A DNA stretch of 64,000 bases from Filosporella fistucella (GCA_030077755.1 JAQJZZ010000011.1:2728001-2792000), one strand, 5' to 3'. Numbered from the stretch's first letter, positions 12,439 to 25,602 are shown. Numbers and translations: made by a program. Notes: generated by a model not told the origin, from the letters alone.

Positions 12439-14107
12439 GGTGTCGGATAGGGAAGAGATACGCTCTCTCTTGCGGGCGTGAATGAAGACCGATATCCATA
12501 GCCATGAAGGACAATCTCCCTATCTATACTCCCTCTCAGCAATTTTGGCCATCGGCCCCGCCAGTCTGGTCTACATGGTATCCGCATGGTATCTGCATGA
12601 TATCAAGAAGCGTAGCATTGCGTGACGAGCAAAACTCATGAAATCCATATCTCCGTATACAATTCGTACGTGTAAGTCCGAGATAGCTTGGGCTGTTTCC
12701 ACAATTGCATTCAATAATCCCGGCGTGAGCTTCTCTCGGTCAAGCTATAGCCATGCACCTGCATATCGTTCTTGATTGACCTGTCAGGTTCTTGGTGATT
12801 GAAGCGTCACGGAATCATTGGACGTTCTTCCATCATCGGATATCAATATGAGGTATACCTTGGCGTCTCCGTGATCCAATCATTTGGCTAGCGAGTTGGA
12901 TGAAATAAACCCCCCCTTTTGCGCCAAGCAAGTATCGGAATAAAAGAAATCGATATATGTTCAATTTGTAGCAAGAAGACCGAAGATTGATGTTGGCAGC
13001 TGTTCATAAAACCTTGATCTCGAATCAAACTTTGTCGTTTTAGGGGAAATAATCCGCAAACAGGCATCTCAATTCGCCGTCCTCGAAGGTATCACGTGCA
13101 ACTGTCGGCAACGCGATATTGGTTTGCCAGCACGTCATATTGTGCTGCATAAATGATAGTTGTGGAAGAAAGACAACTGGAAGATATGTCCCAGATATCT
13201 GAGGACGGTTATCTGGTTTGAGTGTGGCGTAAATAAGTCCTTTCACATTGCAGTTTCCCCTGCAAAAGGTTTCTGCGAAAGTGTGGGGGATGAATCTGTA
13301 TTTGTAGGTTGAATCGGAGCAATATTTTCCGCGTGCTTACCACCGAATCACAATTTTTATAAGCTAAATCGATATTAAAATCCAACCCGGTCCCAGGTAT
13401 CGATGACTTTTCCGGTGTTGGAGGTCGACTTCACATGCATAGAAAGAATTCTAATTTCATCCACGTTCTCCTCCGACTCTTAAAATATTGATTTTTCCAG
13501 CTGTTACATGATCAAAGTAATATACACAAAGTTGGAAATTAGACTTCGATGGAGATAAGCACAATCGAGCGGTTTTCTCTTTGATATATACCAAATTATC
13601 AACTGCCTCTAAGGAAAAAGAAATCCGCGAAAACTTGGGAAATGCCAGTTTGTCCACCCAAGTTTCTATGATACGACTATGAAATGTGGTCAAAGGGTCT
13701 ATTTAATCAAGTTCCTCTTATCTGGTCAGGATTATATAATACAAAACAAGCTACAGAGATGTGAGATACCTGGGTTTAAACTCCGAAAGGAAGTGTATGA
13801 TAACGGCGTGTGGGTCATGTTTGAGATCAGGCAGGAAATTTCCCGTTGTATCATCAGAGTTATGTGATATTGGGAAATTTTAATTATCCTGAGAATGGAA
13901 AATTATGCTCATCGAGAGCAGTAGTTTATCACGAGGGATGTTATCAGGCGAACTGAGACCTGACTATAACAGCCCTATAAAGAGTAATGAGTGAGGCATC
14001 CTAGCAAGTACAAGAGAAAAAAGATACTTATATTATCTATAAAAGCTCATCTCCTCCAATATGACTATATTCTCACCCCTCTAATCTACCCGCCTAATTC
14101 CAAACAC
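12439..14107. other. 1.7-kb AT-rich intergenic region
   Basis: It lies upstream of the MFS permease and downstream of the TDT transporter. Only short frames without domains are present. I see no repeat or RNA gene. Confidence 0.6.
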
Positions 14108-15581
14108 TCATTTCTCCCCCATCTCCCTAGGCGGACAAAGCAACCTCCCCTTCCAAACCCTCCAAACCATCGTCCCAAAAACAACGACCCACGTACAAAG
14201 TAACAGCACTGCCATAACACTCCCCATAATCTCCACCGCCTTCCACGCAAAAGCTTTGCCCACAGCATGCGTACTACTAACCATCGCCGAGTTCGGAAAC
14301 ACATATGCAAAGAACGAGATATCGAAGTCAGGACGCGCGGAACGGCGACATATAGCTCGCCATTGACCACCGACTGACAGGACAAAGAACCAGAGTGTCA
14401 GACCCCAGAGACAGAGACCACATGCAAATGCAAGGACGCGGACTATGTTTGCTACGGTATCGCTGGATCCGAGGGTCTTGGTGGTATGAGGGAGGGCTTT
14501 GGAAGCGAGACGCCCGAGTTGGATCACGCCTGTGGCGGTGAAGCCGGCGGGCCCGACGGAGACGAATATCGAGGGGAGGAGAGAGAGGGAGGGGAGACCT
14601 TGGGTCATGAGCCGGTAGAGGAAGGCGCTGTAGATTATGCCGGAGATCAGGAAGCCGATGCCTTGGAGGCAGAGGGCCCCGGCTAGGATGGTTTGGGAAG
14701 ATAGACGGAGGGTTTCGGTTGTGGAGGGGATGGCGTTGATGAGGGATGTAGAGAGAGGAGCGCTGATGAGGAGGGGGTAGACTGGAAAGACCCAGATGGG
14801 AGTCATACTTCTCAGTGAAAACTCTTGAGTGGACCAGCTGGGTTTTGTTAGTTGAATGTTTATGTTGGTGGATGTAATATAAAGAAGGTAAGAGGTTAGT
14901 CCCAAGAGCGGGAAGGCTTACAGAATCAGATATATGCCACAAGAGGAAAGAAACGCAAGGGCAGCGTATATCCAGAACAGGGCTTTAAAAGTAGTCTGCA
15001 GCCACCGCCCTGAATCGGGAATCCCATACTGCGCAATAGTCGTAAGGATAATACCAACAGATATGACACTGGCGGGTATGAACAAAGACTCTGAGGGCTC
15101 CCGAAAAGATCTCACGAATGATCCACGCTTGGTGTTGAAGCGGATAATCATCAGCGTGCAACTGAGCAGGAACAAACCGATATTAAATATCAGAAACACC
15201 TTTCCAATCGTTTCGAGTCCGGTGAAGCGGAATGGAACTGCTCAAACACTTAACTCGAGCCACAGAGAAGATGAAAAGAAGGACATGCTAACAAGAATAT
15301 ATGATATCTGCAATCCCACCAGTGGCCATGACCACCGTGAACCAGTTCCATTTGAAATACTGCAGACGCTCAATCAAAGTCAGTTTTGAGACCCTGCCTT
15401 GCTTATCATCGAAGCTCGAGGTCTCTTCCTCTACAGGTGGCTTTGATTGTGGTTCTGAAGGTCCAGACATAGCCCCTTTGAATCGCACTCGACGATCCTT
15501 AGTACAAACATTTCTCTGTGATTCTGGGTCAAGTTCCCAAGAATCTTCTGGTCGCATCTTCGACAATACCTTCGCGGGCAT
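14108..15581 (-). CDS. TDT-family transporter (Mae1 malate / Ssu1 sulfite efflux type)
   Basis: A ten-helix membrane transporter of the tellurite-resistance/dicarboxylate family; fungal members import malate (Mae1) or export sulfite (Ssu1). Exons 15581-15293, 15237-14922 and 14837-14108 give 444 aa in phase. A charged N-terminal tail of about 70 aa leads into FKWNWFTVVMATGGIADI, the first family motif, in TM1. Later come the conserved loop FVSVGPAGFTATGVIQLG and the final helices. The C-terminal tail is short (about 15 residues after WKGRLLCPP). The sequence does not decide between malate and sulfite. A Zn2Cys6 factor lies upstream on the same strand and could regulate it, by proximity only. 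The first donor is GTTAGC, weaker than its neighbours but required by phase. Confidence 0.85.
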
Positions 15582-15650
15582 GAACGAGAACGTTGCTGGG
15601 AGAAAGGTGAGTGGTGAAAGTCCAAAGGCGTTCGTAAATTGGATCTAAAC

Positions 15651-15962
15651 TCAATAATTTATAAAGCCCACTAACTCGGTCGTATCTCGCCATCGGTATG
15701 GCGGCCGAAAAATGGAGTTGAGCTCCGCTGTCGATAGATACATAGCAGCACAGCTAGTTGAGATTTGGTGTTGAAGAATAGGCGTCGCTGCTTCGAATCG
15801 GTTCATGTCTACTTTCATCTGCTGGACCCATGTCCCAAAGTACCTTCTCAGGGCGGCTCGGATGCTGTCGGGAACGCTAATGTATGACAACCTAACTTTC
15901 TCCAGGGCACGGGTTGCCAAGACGGAAGCTGTCGGATCTAAGGCCCAGAAAGTGGGGAACAT
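15651..15962 (-). CDS. Short unassigned frame between a transporter and a regulator
   Basis: A 103-aa frame opening MFPTFWALDPTASVLAT, with an ATG start and a stop 70 bp upstream of the TDT transporter start. Codon use looks protein-like (FRPPYRWRDTTELVGF near the end), but I recognise no domain, signal peptide or membrane segment. It could be a small gene, an upstream exon of something else, or chance. It fills most of a 630-bp gap that must also contain the transporter promoter, which argues against it. Confidence 0.25.
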   Translation of the reverse strand: MFPTFWALDPTASVLATRALEKVRLSYISVPDSIRAALRRYFGTWVQQMKVDMNRFEAATPILQHQISTSCAAMYLSTAELNSIFRPPYRWRDTTELVGFINY

Positions 15963-16213
15963 TGGAGCAGACCTCAGGACTACAAGATGATGTTAGAGAA
16001 ATGCCTTCAAATTTGTGTCAGTAAGTTTTCATTCTATAAATTAAAGGAGGCCGAAGAAGTAATCTTGACTTACTGAAAATGATTGATGGCTAAACTTCAA
16101 ACTGTTAGCATCGAATAGATCAACATCAATATTTGTGGATTTCTGACCCCTCCTATCAAGGATTGACTCGGTGCTCAACTTCTGCTTTTCGGATCCCCAA
16201 ACTTGATCTCACC

Positions 16214-18859
16214 TCAAAAATGAAACTGCGATTCGGACCGAGGAGTTTGCAGTGCTGATGCCTGCTCCAGCCAAGCAGGTGCGAAGACAGGAAATTGATT
16301 GGCCTCCTCCCCGAGCGCTTGAGTAAATGCAGCGAGAGGCATTGTAGATTGAGGATATTCGATTTGTGTCATTGATGGTTGTGATGTAGTCATGACTGTG
16401 TGTTGCTGATTGACGGACATGTCGGCGAAGGACATGGTGGGCCCAGTGTTTCTGTTGTTGGTGGATGGGAATGAGTTATGGATACCGTTGGTTTCAATGC
16501 TACCGTTATATTGCACGAATGGAGTGAAGTCTGTCAGCTCTAGCTGCTGCGGGAAAGTGACATTGCTATCTGTTGTGATATCAACGGTACCCTCGTTGAC
16601 TGGAATCATCGGCGGCATTAAAGGACTGTTCTCAGAATGTGCTGAGAACCGATCAAAAATATTCTAATCATAAAAGTCAGTAAGAATTAATGAAGTCGTA
16701 AGAGAGCCCATACTCCAATAGCAGTCACACATCTCTTAGCTGATACACTCTCTACAGCAAGCCTGGTGAGAATCTCTCTACCTTTGAGTGCCGCCTTCAT
16801 GACCTCAGCAGTCGTGGGATCCTTTAAATTGCCTAGTATGAACATGCAGAGTGACATGATTGCAAAAAACATGATGTAGACCGTAAACCAATATGTACCG
16901 ATAAGTAGGCCACGCTTATCCATTTCATCGACAAGCCAGACAATCTGCATAGCAGCTTTGACGCAAGCAGAGGCACATGCGTACGACTTCAAATCAGATG
17001 TATTCTCTAGGTCGCCTCGTACTAGGTGTTGTATAAATGGCCTGTAGAGTACCATCTGAACGTGAGCATAGGCAAGTCGTAGTAGAAGCTGGACTCTGGT
17101 GGTATGGTTAGAATGTGACGATTTATATTCAAGCGACGCACCTGAGAGCCTCGGGGGACACAAGAGTTTCGCGTGCCGATGATTGCACGACGTCCCGAAA
17201 CCATTCTTCAAGATTCGCTTCAACCTTCACTATTCCGGCGTAATCCACGTGATATGACGGTCTTTCTGTGCTAAGATCTTTTTGGTTGGGATAAATATAG
17301 GTAATGACATTAGCCATGAATAAGAGAAGTTTCGTATGGGCGTTAACGACTGCCATGCTGGACATGTGACCTGCTGGTACTGGGAGGAAGCCTTCCTTTG
17401 TTATGAACTCATCATCGAGATCAAGAGGAAACTCTTGGTCAAGCTCCTCATCTCGAATATTCTTTGGGAGTCCAAGCATGGTTGCTACATACGTATCCAT
17501 CGTCTGGAGAACCCAGAATGCCCTCTTACGGGTTTCCTGCTGAACGGGATCGAAGAACTTTAACACCGAGCGACGGTGCAATCCCATTCTAAAAGCTGAG
17601 GCAATGGCGAGCGAAATATAAGAGTAACAGCTGTGCATCAAGCCTGATGATTGGAAGTAAATGATCATACAAATGATGCATTGTAATGAGGTGATATCAT
17701 GACAATCCACAACGTCCACGAGTGACTGACCAGCACGGAAATATGTGGCACTATATTATGTTCAGCAGAATTCATCAAACGATGCAAAAACAATAGAAAA
17801 GAACAGACCCTTTGGCTCTATCGAAGTTATTAGGTAGAGCAGTCTTGGAGTAGTTCTCTCCCAGAGCTAGTGCAAAGTATAGGAGGGGGAGGAATCGGTG
17901 ATCTTCAGCGGTATAGTTATTCGGGAGGGTTTCATAGATTCTATCCAAATTGCGATCGAAGGAAGGTCGATGAACAAAATTCAACAAACAACAAGCATCC
18001 CTAAAGGCAATTGTTGCCAGCTCACGTGCGATGACCTTTAAAGGTAAAAGGTCGGTAGTGGTCTGTCCGATAGTTATGTTGTCGAGGCCAACTGGATATT
18101 CAGCCGAATCTAGTGGGAATATCTTCAATGGCATCTGATGTCTCGAGTCTGGATTGATGAGTTGACTGCAACGACTGCTGATCCGATCAAGAAAGGACAA
18201 TCCTGCAAAATCTCCTAAGTAGTCGCAACCTCCTTTGCTATCGATATTCAGGCGTCCAGTAGCTTCGATCATCGTGTCCAGAAGCTCCTTCTCTCCAAGC
18301 CACGGAGTGGGTTTGATTTTGCTGGTTGATTTTGCTGGTGCACCAGGAGCTTTTCTATTGACATTCAGCAACTTTTTTGCAGCTTCCGTTGTTGGAAGAC
18401 CATTAGACATATCAATCTTCATGACTTGGTCGAGATCAACCTCCGGGGCGGCAGTCTGGAGAGCAAACTTGAGACGCACGATGTCGTTTTCCAATTGCTG
18501 AATGTACAAGGGGCCACTGTATCGTGGCCTTCCATGTTTGTTGTACTGACATGCTGGAATGATGTTAGCAGTTAAGAAGTCCCGGGTAGCTTCTCACCAG
18601 ACAGCAATTGATAGACAGGGTGACCGGAAGCTGTCGGGGAGATGTAACGATTGATTGATCGATCGATCAAACGGATCTACGGACCTTGGTGGAAGTATAC
18701 ACATGAGGAGCATGGCATCTCTCCGTCACATTTGACTTTCCTCACGCGGCAATCATCGCAAGCCCTCGAGACGCGTGTGACCCGTCGTCTTTTGGGCGCA
18801 TCTGGGCCTGGAGTGGACACCTCTGATTCCGGCTGAGTGGGTTCCATTATGTCTGCCAT
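16214..18859 (-). CDS. Zn2Cys6 transcription factor with fungal-specific middle homology domain
   Basis: A nuclear regulator that normally binds paired CGG triplets. Exons 18859-18685, 18553-17809, 17750-17142, 17095-16714 and 16663-16214 join in phase to 786 aa. The binuclear cluster is near residue 30: CDDCRVRKVKCDGEMPC, then CSSC and, across the first intron, a sixth cysteine in HQACQYN; the intron splits the cluster, as is common. A linker and short coiled region (LYIQQLENDIVRLKF) follow. The middle homology domain (about 230-620) includes ASAFRMGLHR and WVLQTMDTYVATMLGLP. The C-terminal 150 aa are Ser/Thr/Asn-rich and probably disordered. Target genes are unknown; the nearest downstream gene is the TDT transporter. 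Confidence 0.9.
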
Positions 18860-19943
18860 GCAGATGATCCGTGGAGCCGTTCCGAATAATCAGTGAAGAT
18901 AAGCATTCATACACAAGTATTTGCGATGAAGCTGTAGCGGTCAGCGCCTACGTGAGAAGAGACAGGGCAAGAACGGCAGACGGACCGAGGCCAGATGGGA
19001 CAAGACAAGCCAAGGCGACGAGAAGAGCTAAGGCGATGAGTGTAAATGTATAGATATGCTAATAATAAGACGTAGATAATGGAGTGTAGCTATATAGCAG
19101 CAGTTTTCAAAGGAGAAAAAGCTGATATGAATTGAGACAGAGACTATGGGATGAATGGGCGATGATTGATGAAAATTGATCAGTAAATATGTTGTAGCTC
19201 TGGGTATGGGCTATGTAACGGCTCTACCGAGCAAGTGGCTCCCGTAGCTGTATTAGACTGTTTGGACGCTTGGCGGGGTTAGGGCCTTGATTCAGGAATT
19301 AGCCTGGAGCTGAAAGTGGGCTGTGGTGTGGCGATCTTCGAATATTTGAATCTTTGAATCTCAGGGCCTGCTAGACTCCACTTTTGTTACTGCTCTCTAG
19401 GGTAAGCATCGCCCCAGAAAAAGTTTATGTAAGAATTTGAATCTTATAAATCAGTGGAGATGTGCAAATACGGGATTATTTTTCTTTCGTATTACACTAC
19501 TTTTGTCTGAAAAGTACTGAGCAGCTTGCCTAAGCCATGGTCGTTGCCGGTGGTTCCCCATTGTCAGCTGTTGGCTATGCATTTTGGGTATTACCGTTGA
19601 CCCGAATCGTGATTATTTCGGAGTGCACCTGAATTAATATGCAACAGAAAAACAGAGAGTAATGAACCAGGAAGCACTCCCATATCAAATTGAAGGATAA
19701 CTCGAGATGATATCTCACAAACAAAGAGAAGAAATACAAAGATAATTACCCCACCCTAAGTCCTTAAGCGAGCACCTCTTCTTCTTCTTCTGAAGGTAGC
19801 AAAAGCTCACCAATCCGGCACGGAAATCATCAAATCCTTCCAAAAAAAACTATAAGCAAAATCTACATCCATAACCCATAAACTGCATCTACTATGTACA
19901 TGTAGCATAAAAAATAAGCACCTTAGAGAAGGGAGACAAAAAA
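18860..19943. other. Intergenic region upstream of the Zn2Cys6 gene
   Basis: About 1.1 kb with no convincing gene. It holds the promoter of the regulator that starts at 18859 and the 3' flank of the tRNA. Short pyrimidine runs (cttcttcttcttct near 19785) are the only low-complexity element noticed. Confidence 0.55.
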
Positions 19944-20030
19944 GGGCCTAACTGGGGATCGAACCCAGGACCTCACACATCTAAGATTTGGAAACCCAAA
20001 GCGTGAATTCTGCCACTGAACTATCAGGCC
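19944..20030 (-). tRNA. tRNA-Pro (anticodon UGG) with a 15-nt intron
   Basis: Read on the minus strand, the 87 bases fold as a cloverleaf. The acceptor stem GGCCTGA pairs with TTAGGCC (one G-T pair) and is followed by discriminator C, as usual for eukaryotic tRNA-Pro. The D stem is GTTC/GAAT, the anticodon stem CACGC/GTGTG, and the T arm CTGGG-TTCGATC-CCCAG. The anticodon is TGG in the loop TTTGGG. A 15-nt insertion at 19994-19980 sits one base 3' of the anticodon, the canonical place for tRNA introns. Internal promoter boxes are in the D and T arms. Removing the intron leaves 72 nt. Confidence 0.92.
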
Positions 20031-21329
20031 TTTCAAATTGATGTCATTGGCCGGCTTATTTGAAACCATAATCAAATGAAAAACTGTGATATTGTGGGTG
20101 TGGGGTCGCTTAGACACGGGCGGCTCTTCCTCAGCCTGCATACACATAATCGAGAGCCGTGAGAATCATTCCCCAACGGGCCTGAAATGAACAGAAACTT
20201 GAAACTCGACAATAAATGATCCTGCGACTACTACCAAAAGTTGGGTCGTCTAGTCAAGTATTACGGGAATTATAGCTTTAGTGTAATCAAGTCTTGCTTC
20301 CAGCCGCTGGGTTTTTATTTTCACTATATTGTAAGCTCTTGCTCTAACACAACAGCTTCCGGGTGTGCCTTGGAAATGACCCGTCATGACCATTAGGTGT
20401 TGTAGAAGACATGTTGGGGTGTCTTGCGAGTGGCTAGTGAAATTCTGGGCTGGAAATCAAGAAGGATCTTAGCAACTAACTGGAGGGAAAGAAAATTTCT
20501 GGAAATATTGGAGGAAAGCCAAATCACACGTCAATTACAATTAAAATGCCACTAATATCATCGGTACCAGGAACGGGGAAGCTCTCGTTCTGAAAACAAT
20601 GGCTATTTTGACAATATAATTGAAGCTTAAGTAACTGTATTTCTGATAACTTGAAAAATACTCAGATAACGCTTTTCTTTCAATACTACAATTACATTAC
20701 TCTCCATTCTTTTATACTCTCTAAATATTTGAAAATACTAAGCTTTAGTGGGAGTGGGTATTGAAGGTCATAGTACTGTTTATTCTCGAATTTCACGAAT
20801 ATAATTGCAGAAAAAGTGAATATTAGAAGCAGAGTTGAAATGATCATATGTGAGATTCGCCCATCTCTCGGAGTCGCCGTCCGATCGTTTGCTTTATCCT
20901 TTGGTTTCAGATCTTACTGTACTCTGCGTGGCACTATCACAACGCCCATACACCTCCAAATTAGATTGAAAGTACTTTGGTTGCAAATGGACTCTACTAA
21001 CCCATCCTGTACTTTTTAAAAGTGAACGACCCACTGTAATAACAGAATAAGTCAGTCACACATCATCATTTGAAAGTGACTATTTGCTACAGGATGCTCA
21101 GTCAAAACGCGAAGAAAGCAAACTTGAGCAATATAGAGAAGAAATAGAGGAGAAGAGATTAGGAGATCTCAAGGCCAGTGATAAGACGATAAATCAAGCT
21201 CCGGAAGAAGAGGAAAAAATCTACTCTCTTAATTTTGTCTTGCCAAACATTGATAATAGATATGACGTCTAATAAGTATCGGCGACGTATCAGTACCCTC
21301 TTGATACCAGAATGCTTTCACTAATCAAA
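20031..21329. other. Intergenic region with two short doubtful frames
   Basis: About 1.3 kb. Plus-strand frames at 20816-21019 and 21084-21272 carry no recognisable domain; the second is rich in Glu/Lys (EESKLEQYREEIEEKR) and preceded by an acceptor-like ctacag. I cannot build a gene from them. Confidence 0.45.
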
Positions 21330-22631
21330 TCAAAAGCAGAGACTTCCAAAAGCAACTATAAAAATCCACCATGACCCAAAGTTCAATCTCCTTCCACCAC
21401 TTTTCGGGGTCGTCGTAGATGCAGCCACAGTAGAACTGCTACCTTCTATTCTCGCACTCGTGGTGCTCGCCTCCACGATGCCAGCTTTAGTCACTACCAA
21501 TCCCTTTATTGTTGTCTCAGCTCTCTTATTCACCCCTAAATCTCTGGCCTCCCTCTTCTGCGCCTGCCCACTCAAGCTGGTAAAACAGTAGATCTCACTA
21601 TTCAGTCCCGTAGTGTCCCAGTCAGACGGACAGCAAACACTATTTGTTCCGGTCAACGAGAAAGTTTTGTAGTTGGAATGACATATCCCTGCGACCGGAT
21701 GTGTTGAAGACCCAGTTGGAGCACAAGCGACTATAGAAAGAATCGTCGTTGTGCCTCCTGAGGAGAAGCTTGTTGGAGAGGGAGTGATGGGGGTTGGGCA
21801 CTGCAGAGCTTGCGCAAATACTCCTGTTGCGAATGCAGTATTGATCGAATCTGAGCGTGAAGAAGCAGAGTCGATGGACAAAGATGGGGTGAGTGGAGAC
21901 GAAGAAGTTGTGGAAATTGTTTCGACTACTTGAGTCGAACCACTCCAGAAAACAGAGCTCAAGCTCCCAGGAACAATTGGGTATAAGGTCTCTACCTTCC
22001 CACTTATGGTAGTGGTGCACGGCGGTTGATATCCAGTATATGTATAATCAGGGAGAGGTGGTAAACCACAACCATTGTAAGTCTGGGCGGCGGTGTTGCT
22101 GGTGGAAGGGGCTTGTGAACCAGTTGGTGCAAAAGTTTGGGAGGGAGAGATGGTGAAGATAGGCGTTTGGTCCGAGAGCTGCAAAGGATTGTAACCAATG
22201 CTGAATGAATGGCGACCGGCTGAAATATTGGGAGGCACGTTGTAAGTCCACGAGCCATTATTCGGTGCATTTGCTGACAGAGATCAGTTTGCATCGATAA
22301 GCAAGGAAACCGAAGGCGCTATTGAAAACGGATGTGTGATATTTTGACAGGAAGGAAATTTTACGAAACGTGGAGGGAGTAGGAAAGCAGATTGCAGCAT
22401 ACACAATATACTCGAAGTGGTATATACGATATTCTGATCTGGTGTATCAGGAAAATAACCATTAAGAACAATGTAAATCGCCTCATTTTGCTCTCCTCCC
22501 GTCCACGTGAATATAAACGGCTGACCCGGAACCGGTGCCGGGGATACGCTCATGGTGAAATGATACGCAAGATCCGCAGCGGCTGTCTTGAGGACTGCTG
22601 CCAAGACAAAAGTTACTCTATACGGATACAT
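21330..22631 (-). CDS. Secreted Ser/Thr-rich protein with Kre9/Knh1-like N-terminal domain, probable GPI anchor
   Basis: Probably a cell-wall or membrane-anchored protein. Exons 22631-22403 and 22273-21330 give 390 aa. A signal peptide (MYPYRVTFVLAAVLKTAAA) is followed by a domain of about 90 aa with PVPGQPFIFTWTGG and, across the intron, LSNAPNNGSWTYNVPPNISAG. That is the pattern of the Ser-Thr-rich GPI-anchored/Kre9-type family. A Ser/Thr/Pro-rich centre, a Cys-containing block (ICHSNYKTFSLTG, SVCCPSDWDTTG) and a hydrophobic C terminus (FGSWWIFIVAFGSLCF) follow, the last suiting a GPI signal. The ATG at 22721 would hide the signal peptide, so I chose 22631. The function is not known. Confidence 0.72.
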
Positions 22632-23144
22632 GTTTATAGAAGTCGTGAAGCAAATAAAGTTTCTTGCAATATGGAAAATGGGAATGTAAGGAGAAGAGCG
22701 AAAAGTATCGAGTGTATCCATCCGAAATTAGTCAGCAGTGAGATTAAATCACCATCAAGGCTATTCCACAACTGGTGTCGACTACCATACCATTTTTATT
22801 ACCGTGCAATGTAAAGGATCGGCTGTTTCTCAATTCAATAATGGGAATTGTCTTCTTGATATGAGAACTATCCGAAATCAAAGCAAACGATCGTGACGAT
22901 AAAATGAAAATTCTAGACTATTTTATGTCCAACTAGCCCTCCAGATCCTTCCAGAAAAGAAGCCATATTTTAGCATCGTCCGCAAAAACACCCCAAGTTC
23001 CCCTGCGAAAATAATCTAATGTTATTGTGAGCACTTGTTGGCAAAAGCGGACCGAGCAAACAGATATAAAGAAGAATGTCGAAGAATTGCCTCGTTATTT
23101 GAACCATGCCCTCTCGGTTTTACCTGCGAAAGGCAGGTACCCTC
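22632..23144. other. Intergenic region
   Basis: About 510 bp between two minus-strand secreted-protein genes. It contains the promoter of the Kre9-like gene and the 3' end of the tyrosinase gene. Nothing else is seen. Confidence 0.55.
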
Positions 23145-24249
23145 CTACACGTACTCATAGCACAAGAATCCTCCTTGAATATCCATAACATCCTTGACCG
23201 TGCGATTGGCAGTAAGCCCAACCACACTTAGGGTATGGTTGAGTGTGGTGATATTTCCACCATTGTCACCATCATAGTCTAGCCAAGAATCACTGACTTC
23301 ATAAATACCCATGGAAGAAATGTACTCTTCAGTTGGTACATTCTGACCAGCAATATCATAGAGGCGATTCTCGGGATCAACTTGCTGCCACTCCCACCAC
23401 AAACGATCAAGATTGGTGTGATGCAAGAAGAAAATCGGATCGCCGGGGCTGCATGTGACATCTAGCATGACGCCTGCAATGGCGGCATGACCTGCGGTAT
23501 GCGGCCAGCTTGAAAAGAGTGACCAGGCATCAGAGTAATTAGTAGCTGCGAAAACAATGTCCAGATAGGTTTGGTTGGCCCACGCAATAGAGTTACTGTT
23601 CAAACTCCTACTCAGACAATGGTCGGTAACTTCGTAAATGGGACCAAGATGAAGGGTCAAATTTGAGAAAGGACCATCTGTGATGCAGGAGTCATCGCCA
23701 CTGCCATCGCCACCAAAGCCGAACTCGGTGTCGAATATTGGCGACGCAGTGAGATTGGTGGAATCAGAAAGCTCGTCCCAATATGGTTGTACCCCAGTGT
23801 AGTTGCATTCGCTCTTTAACATCTCGAGGTGAGTATACATATACAACCGATGCCATGGGAGGAATCCGCCCTAACTAACCGTCAGAGAGATACGGTCAGA
23901 GAAATTATGTATACATACAACATCATGAACAACATTCGTTGAGTTGATATGGGCGAACTGCAGATCGTCCCAGCGAGTTTGAGCACCAGGGTATCCCATC
24001 TTGGCGGGCAGAGACATCAAACAGAGATCAGCATTGATATAAGCTGTCTTCTCGTCATTGGTGAGATCGCGCCTGACAGAGTAAGTATTGTTCTCATCTA
24101 TTACTTCGAGAGAGGTCATACCATGATTTTCTCTGCTCAACTGTCGTACAAGTAGTGGAAGTGACATCCTTTTTCGAAATATAGGGAACTCCTTGAGCGA
24201 GAGGAAATAATGCTGCAATTGCAGTAAGAGTGAGTGTGGCTGCTAACAT
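23145..24249 (-). CDS. Secreted tyrosinase-domain (type-3 copper) protein
   Basis: A dicopper oxidase that hydroxylates phenols or oxidises diphenols, exported from the cell. Exons 24249-24122, 24072-23919 and 23870-23145 give 335 aa. The signal peptide is MLAATLTLTAIAALFPLAQG. CuA ligands are probably His84 (QFAHIN), His92 (VVHDVGG) and His101 (FLPWHR). CuB ligands are probably His218 and His222 (WPHTAGHAAIAG) plus His244/245 in the signature DPIFFLHHTNLDRLWW. Many N-x-S/T sites support secretion. There is no long C-terminal lid domain, so it is the short secreted form rather than the classic intracellular pro-tyrosinase. Whether it acts in pigment formation, detoxification or secondary metabolism is unknown; no biosynthetic cluster surrounds it. 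Confidence 0.9.
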
Positions 24250-25602
24250 TTTGTAAGGACTGTGCAACAGGAAGTACTTCAAATTAGAATGACTGTGGGT
24301 TTGGAACAAATGTGTAAAGCAAAACGTGAGATGTAGATGATGATGCAGACTCAACTTCATGTCGGGAATTGCATGTCTTTTGTAGCAAAATTATGGCACA
24401 AACTGTCTACACAGACCGAAAAGCTCTTAAAACTCCATAAGAGAGTCATCGACAAAGTCAATTGGCATCAGTACATGGATGCACAATAGGTTCTCGAGTG
24501 CTTCCTCATGAAAGACGACGCAGCTGCCCCGGAAATAGACTTCTAGTCCCACCACAACTGCGAAATGTCGTGGCTGGACCAGATTGAACATCAACTTCCA
24601 TAGTCAATATCAGAATATCAAGCGCAATTGTTCCATTCTTAAAACTGAGCTCAAAGATGATCGGCAATGCCAATTTCGGCTCTGAGCATTGACATGACAT
24701 ATTCGTCAGCTACAATCCACCTCCCCAGACGCTGATCTCGGAGAGTAAAAATAAACGTATATTAAAAGATCCATACTGAAAAGCCCTACGACATGAGTCG
24801 GAATTAGCATGGGGCTTGGAAATATGCTGATGTCTGGCGACGCGTGGTTTGAATTCAGATGGGTCAACAGACGCGAAAATCCACCTCTCAAAAATACATT
24901 GGGCCGATAAAAAATGCAGGTAGGTACCAGGCCAAACCAGGTAGAGAGTGCGGACTCGTTTGGCGTGACGCGTTTCGAGTTTGAAAAACCGATCCCCCAC
25001 CCTCAGTTCCATCCCCTGCGAGAGATCTACCCCTTTTCGCACACGTGACTGCTGTAGTATAATACTGGCAGTCCTGCACTAATTATTTTATATTTTAATA
25101 TGTTTAGATAAGTCTATGATGATTTGACAAATGCGATATATCTAGATCTACAGTAAGGCCGAGAATTTATACTTCTAATCGTTGACTTACAGACGTAGCA
25201 TTGACCTGGAGCATTACTGTGAGTAGAGACGAATGGTTTGTTGGCCTTACTGAAGAGACTCCTGGTCTTGAAAATTCTAATAGTCATGATTGCTGAATCA
25301 ACCGAAAAAGATTCATACTTTTCGAGCTGTGTTGTTGGAGGGGGATTTCGCTTGGCTATAACACCCCCTCCCGTTCGCGTCCTCAATTTAGCCTTCCTAC
25401 GTCCTCTAAAATCGAAGATATATATTACTACCATGAGCAAAGCGGGGAATATTCAATTCTCGGCAGTAGTTTATGTACTTTCGGGACTTTGCACCGGATA
25501 TTGCCAAGTCTATATCTACTCGTGGGCTGCTGTGTTGCCAAACCAAAAATCAAGCAATACCTCCTCCAATTTCTTTTGCAGTTGTGGTAAAATTTGTAGC
25601 TC
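24250..25602. other. 1.35-kb intergenic region
   Basis: It separates the tyrosinase gene (minus) from the DUF8021 gene (plus), so it carries both promoters. A minus-strand frame at 24710-25042 (110 codons) has no recognisable domain. Nothing else is supported. Confidence 0.5.

Noticed and set aside
24710..25042. 110-codon minus-strand ORF
   Set aside because: No domain and ordinary for its length in the space between two promoters.
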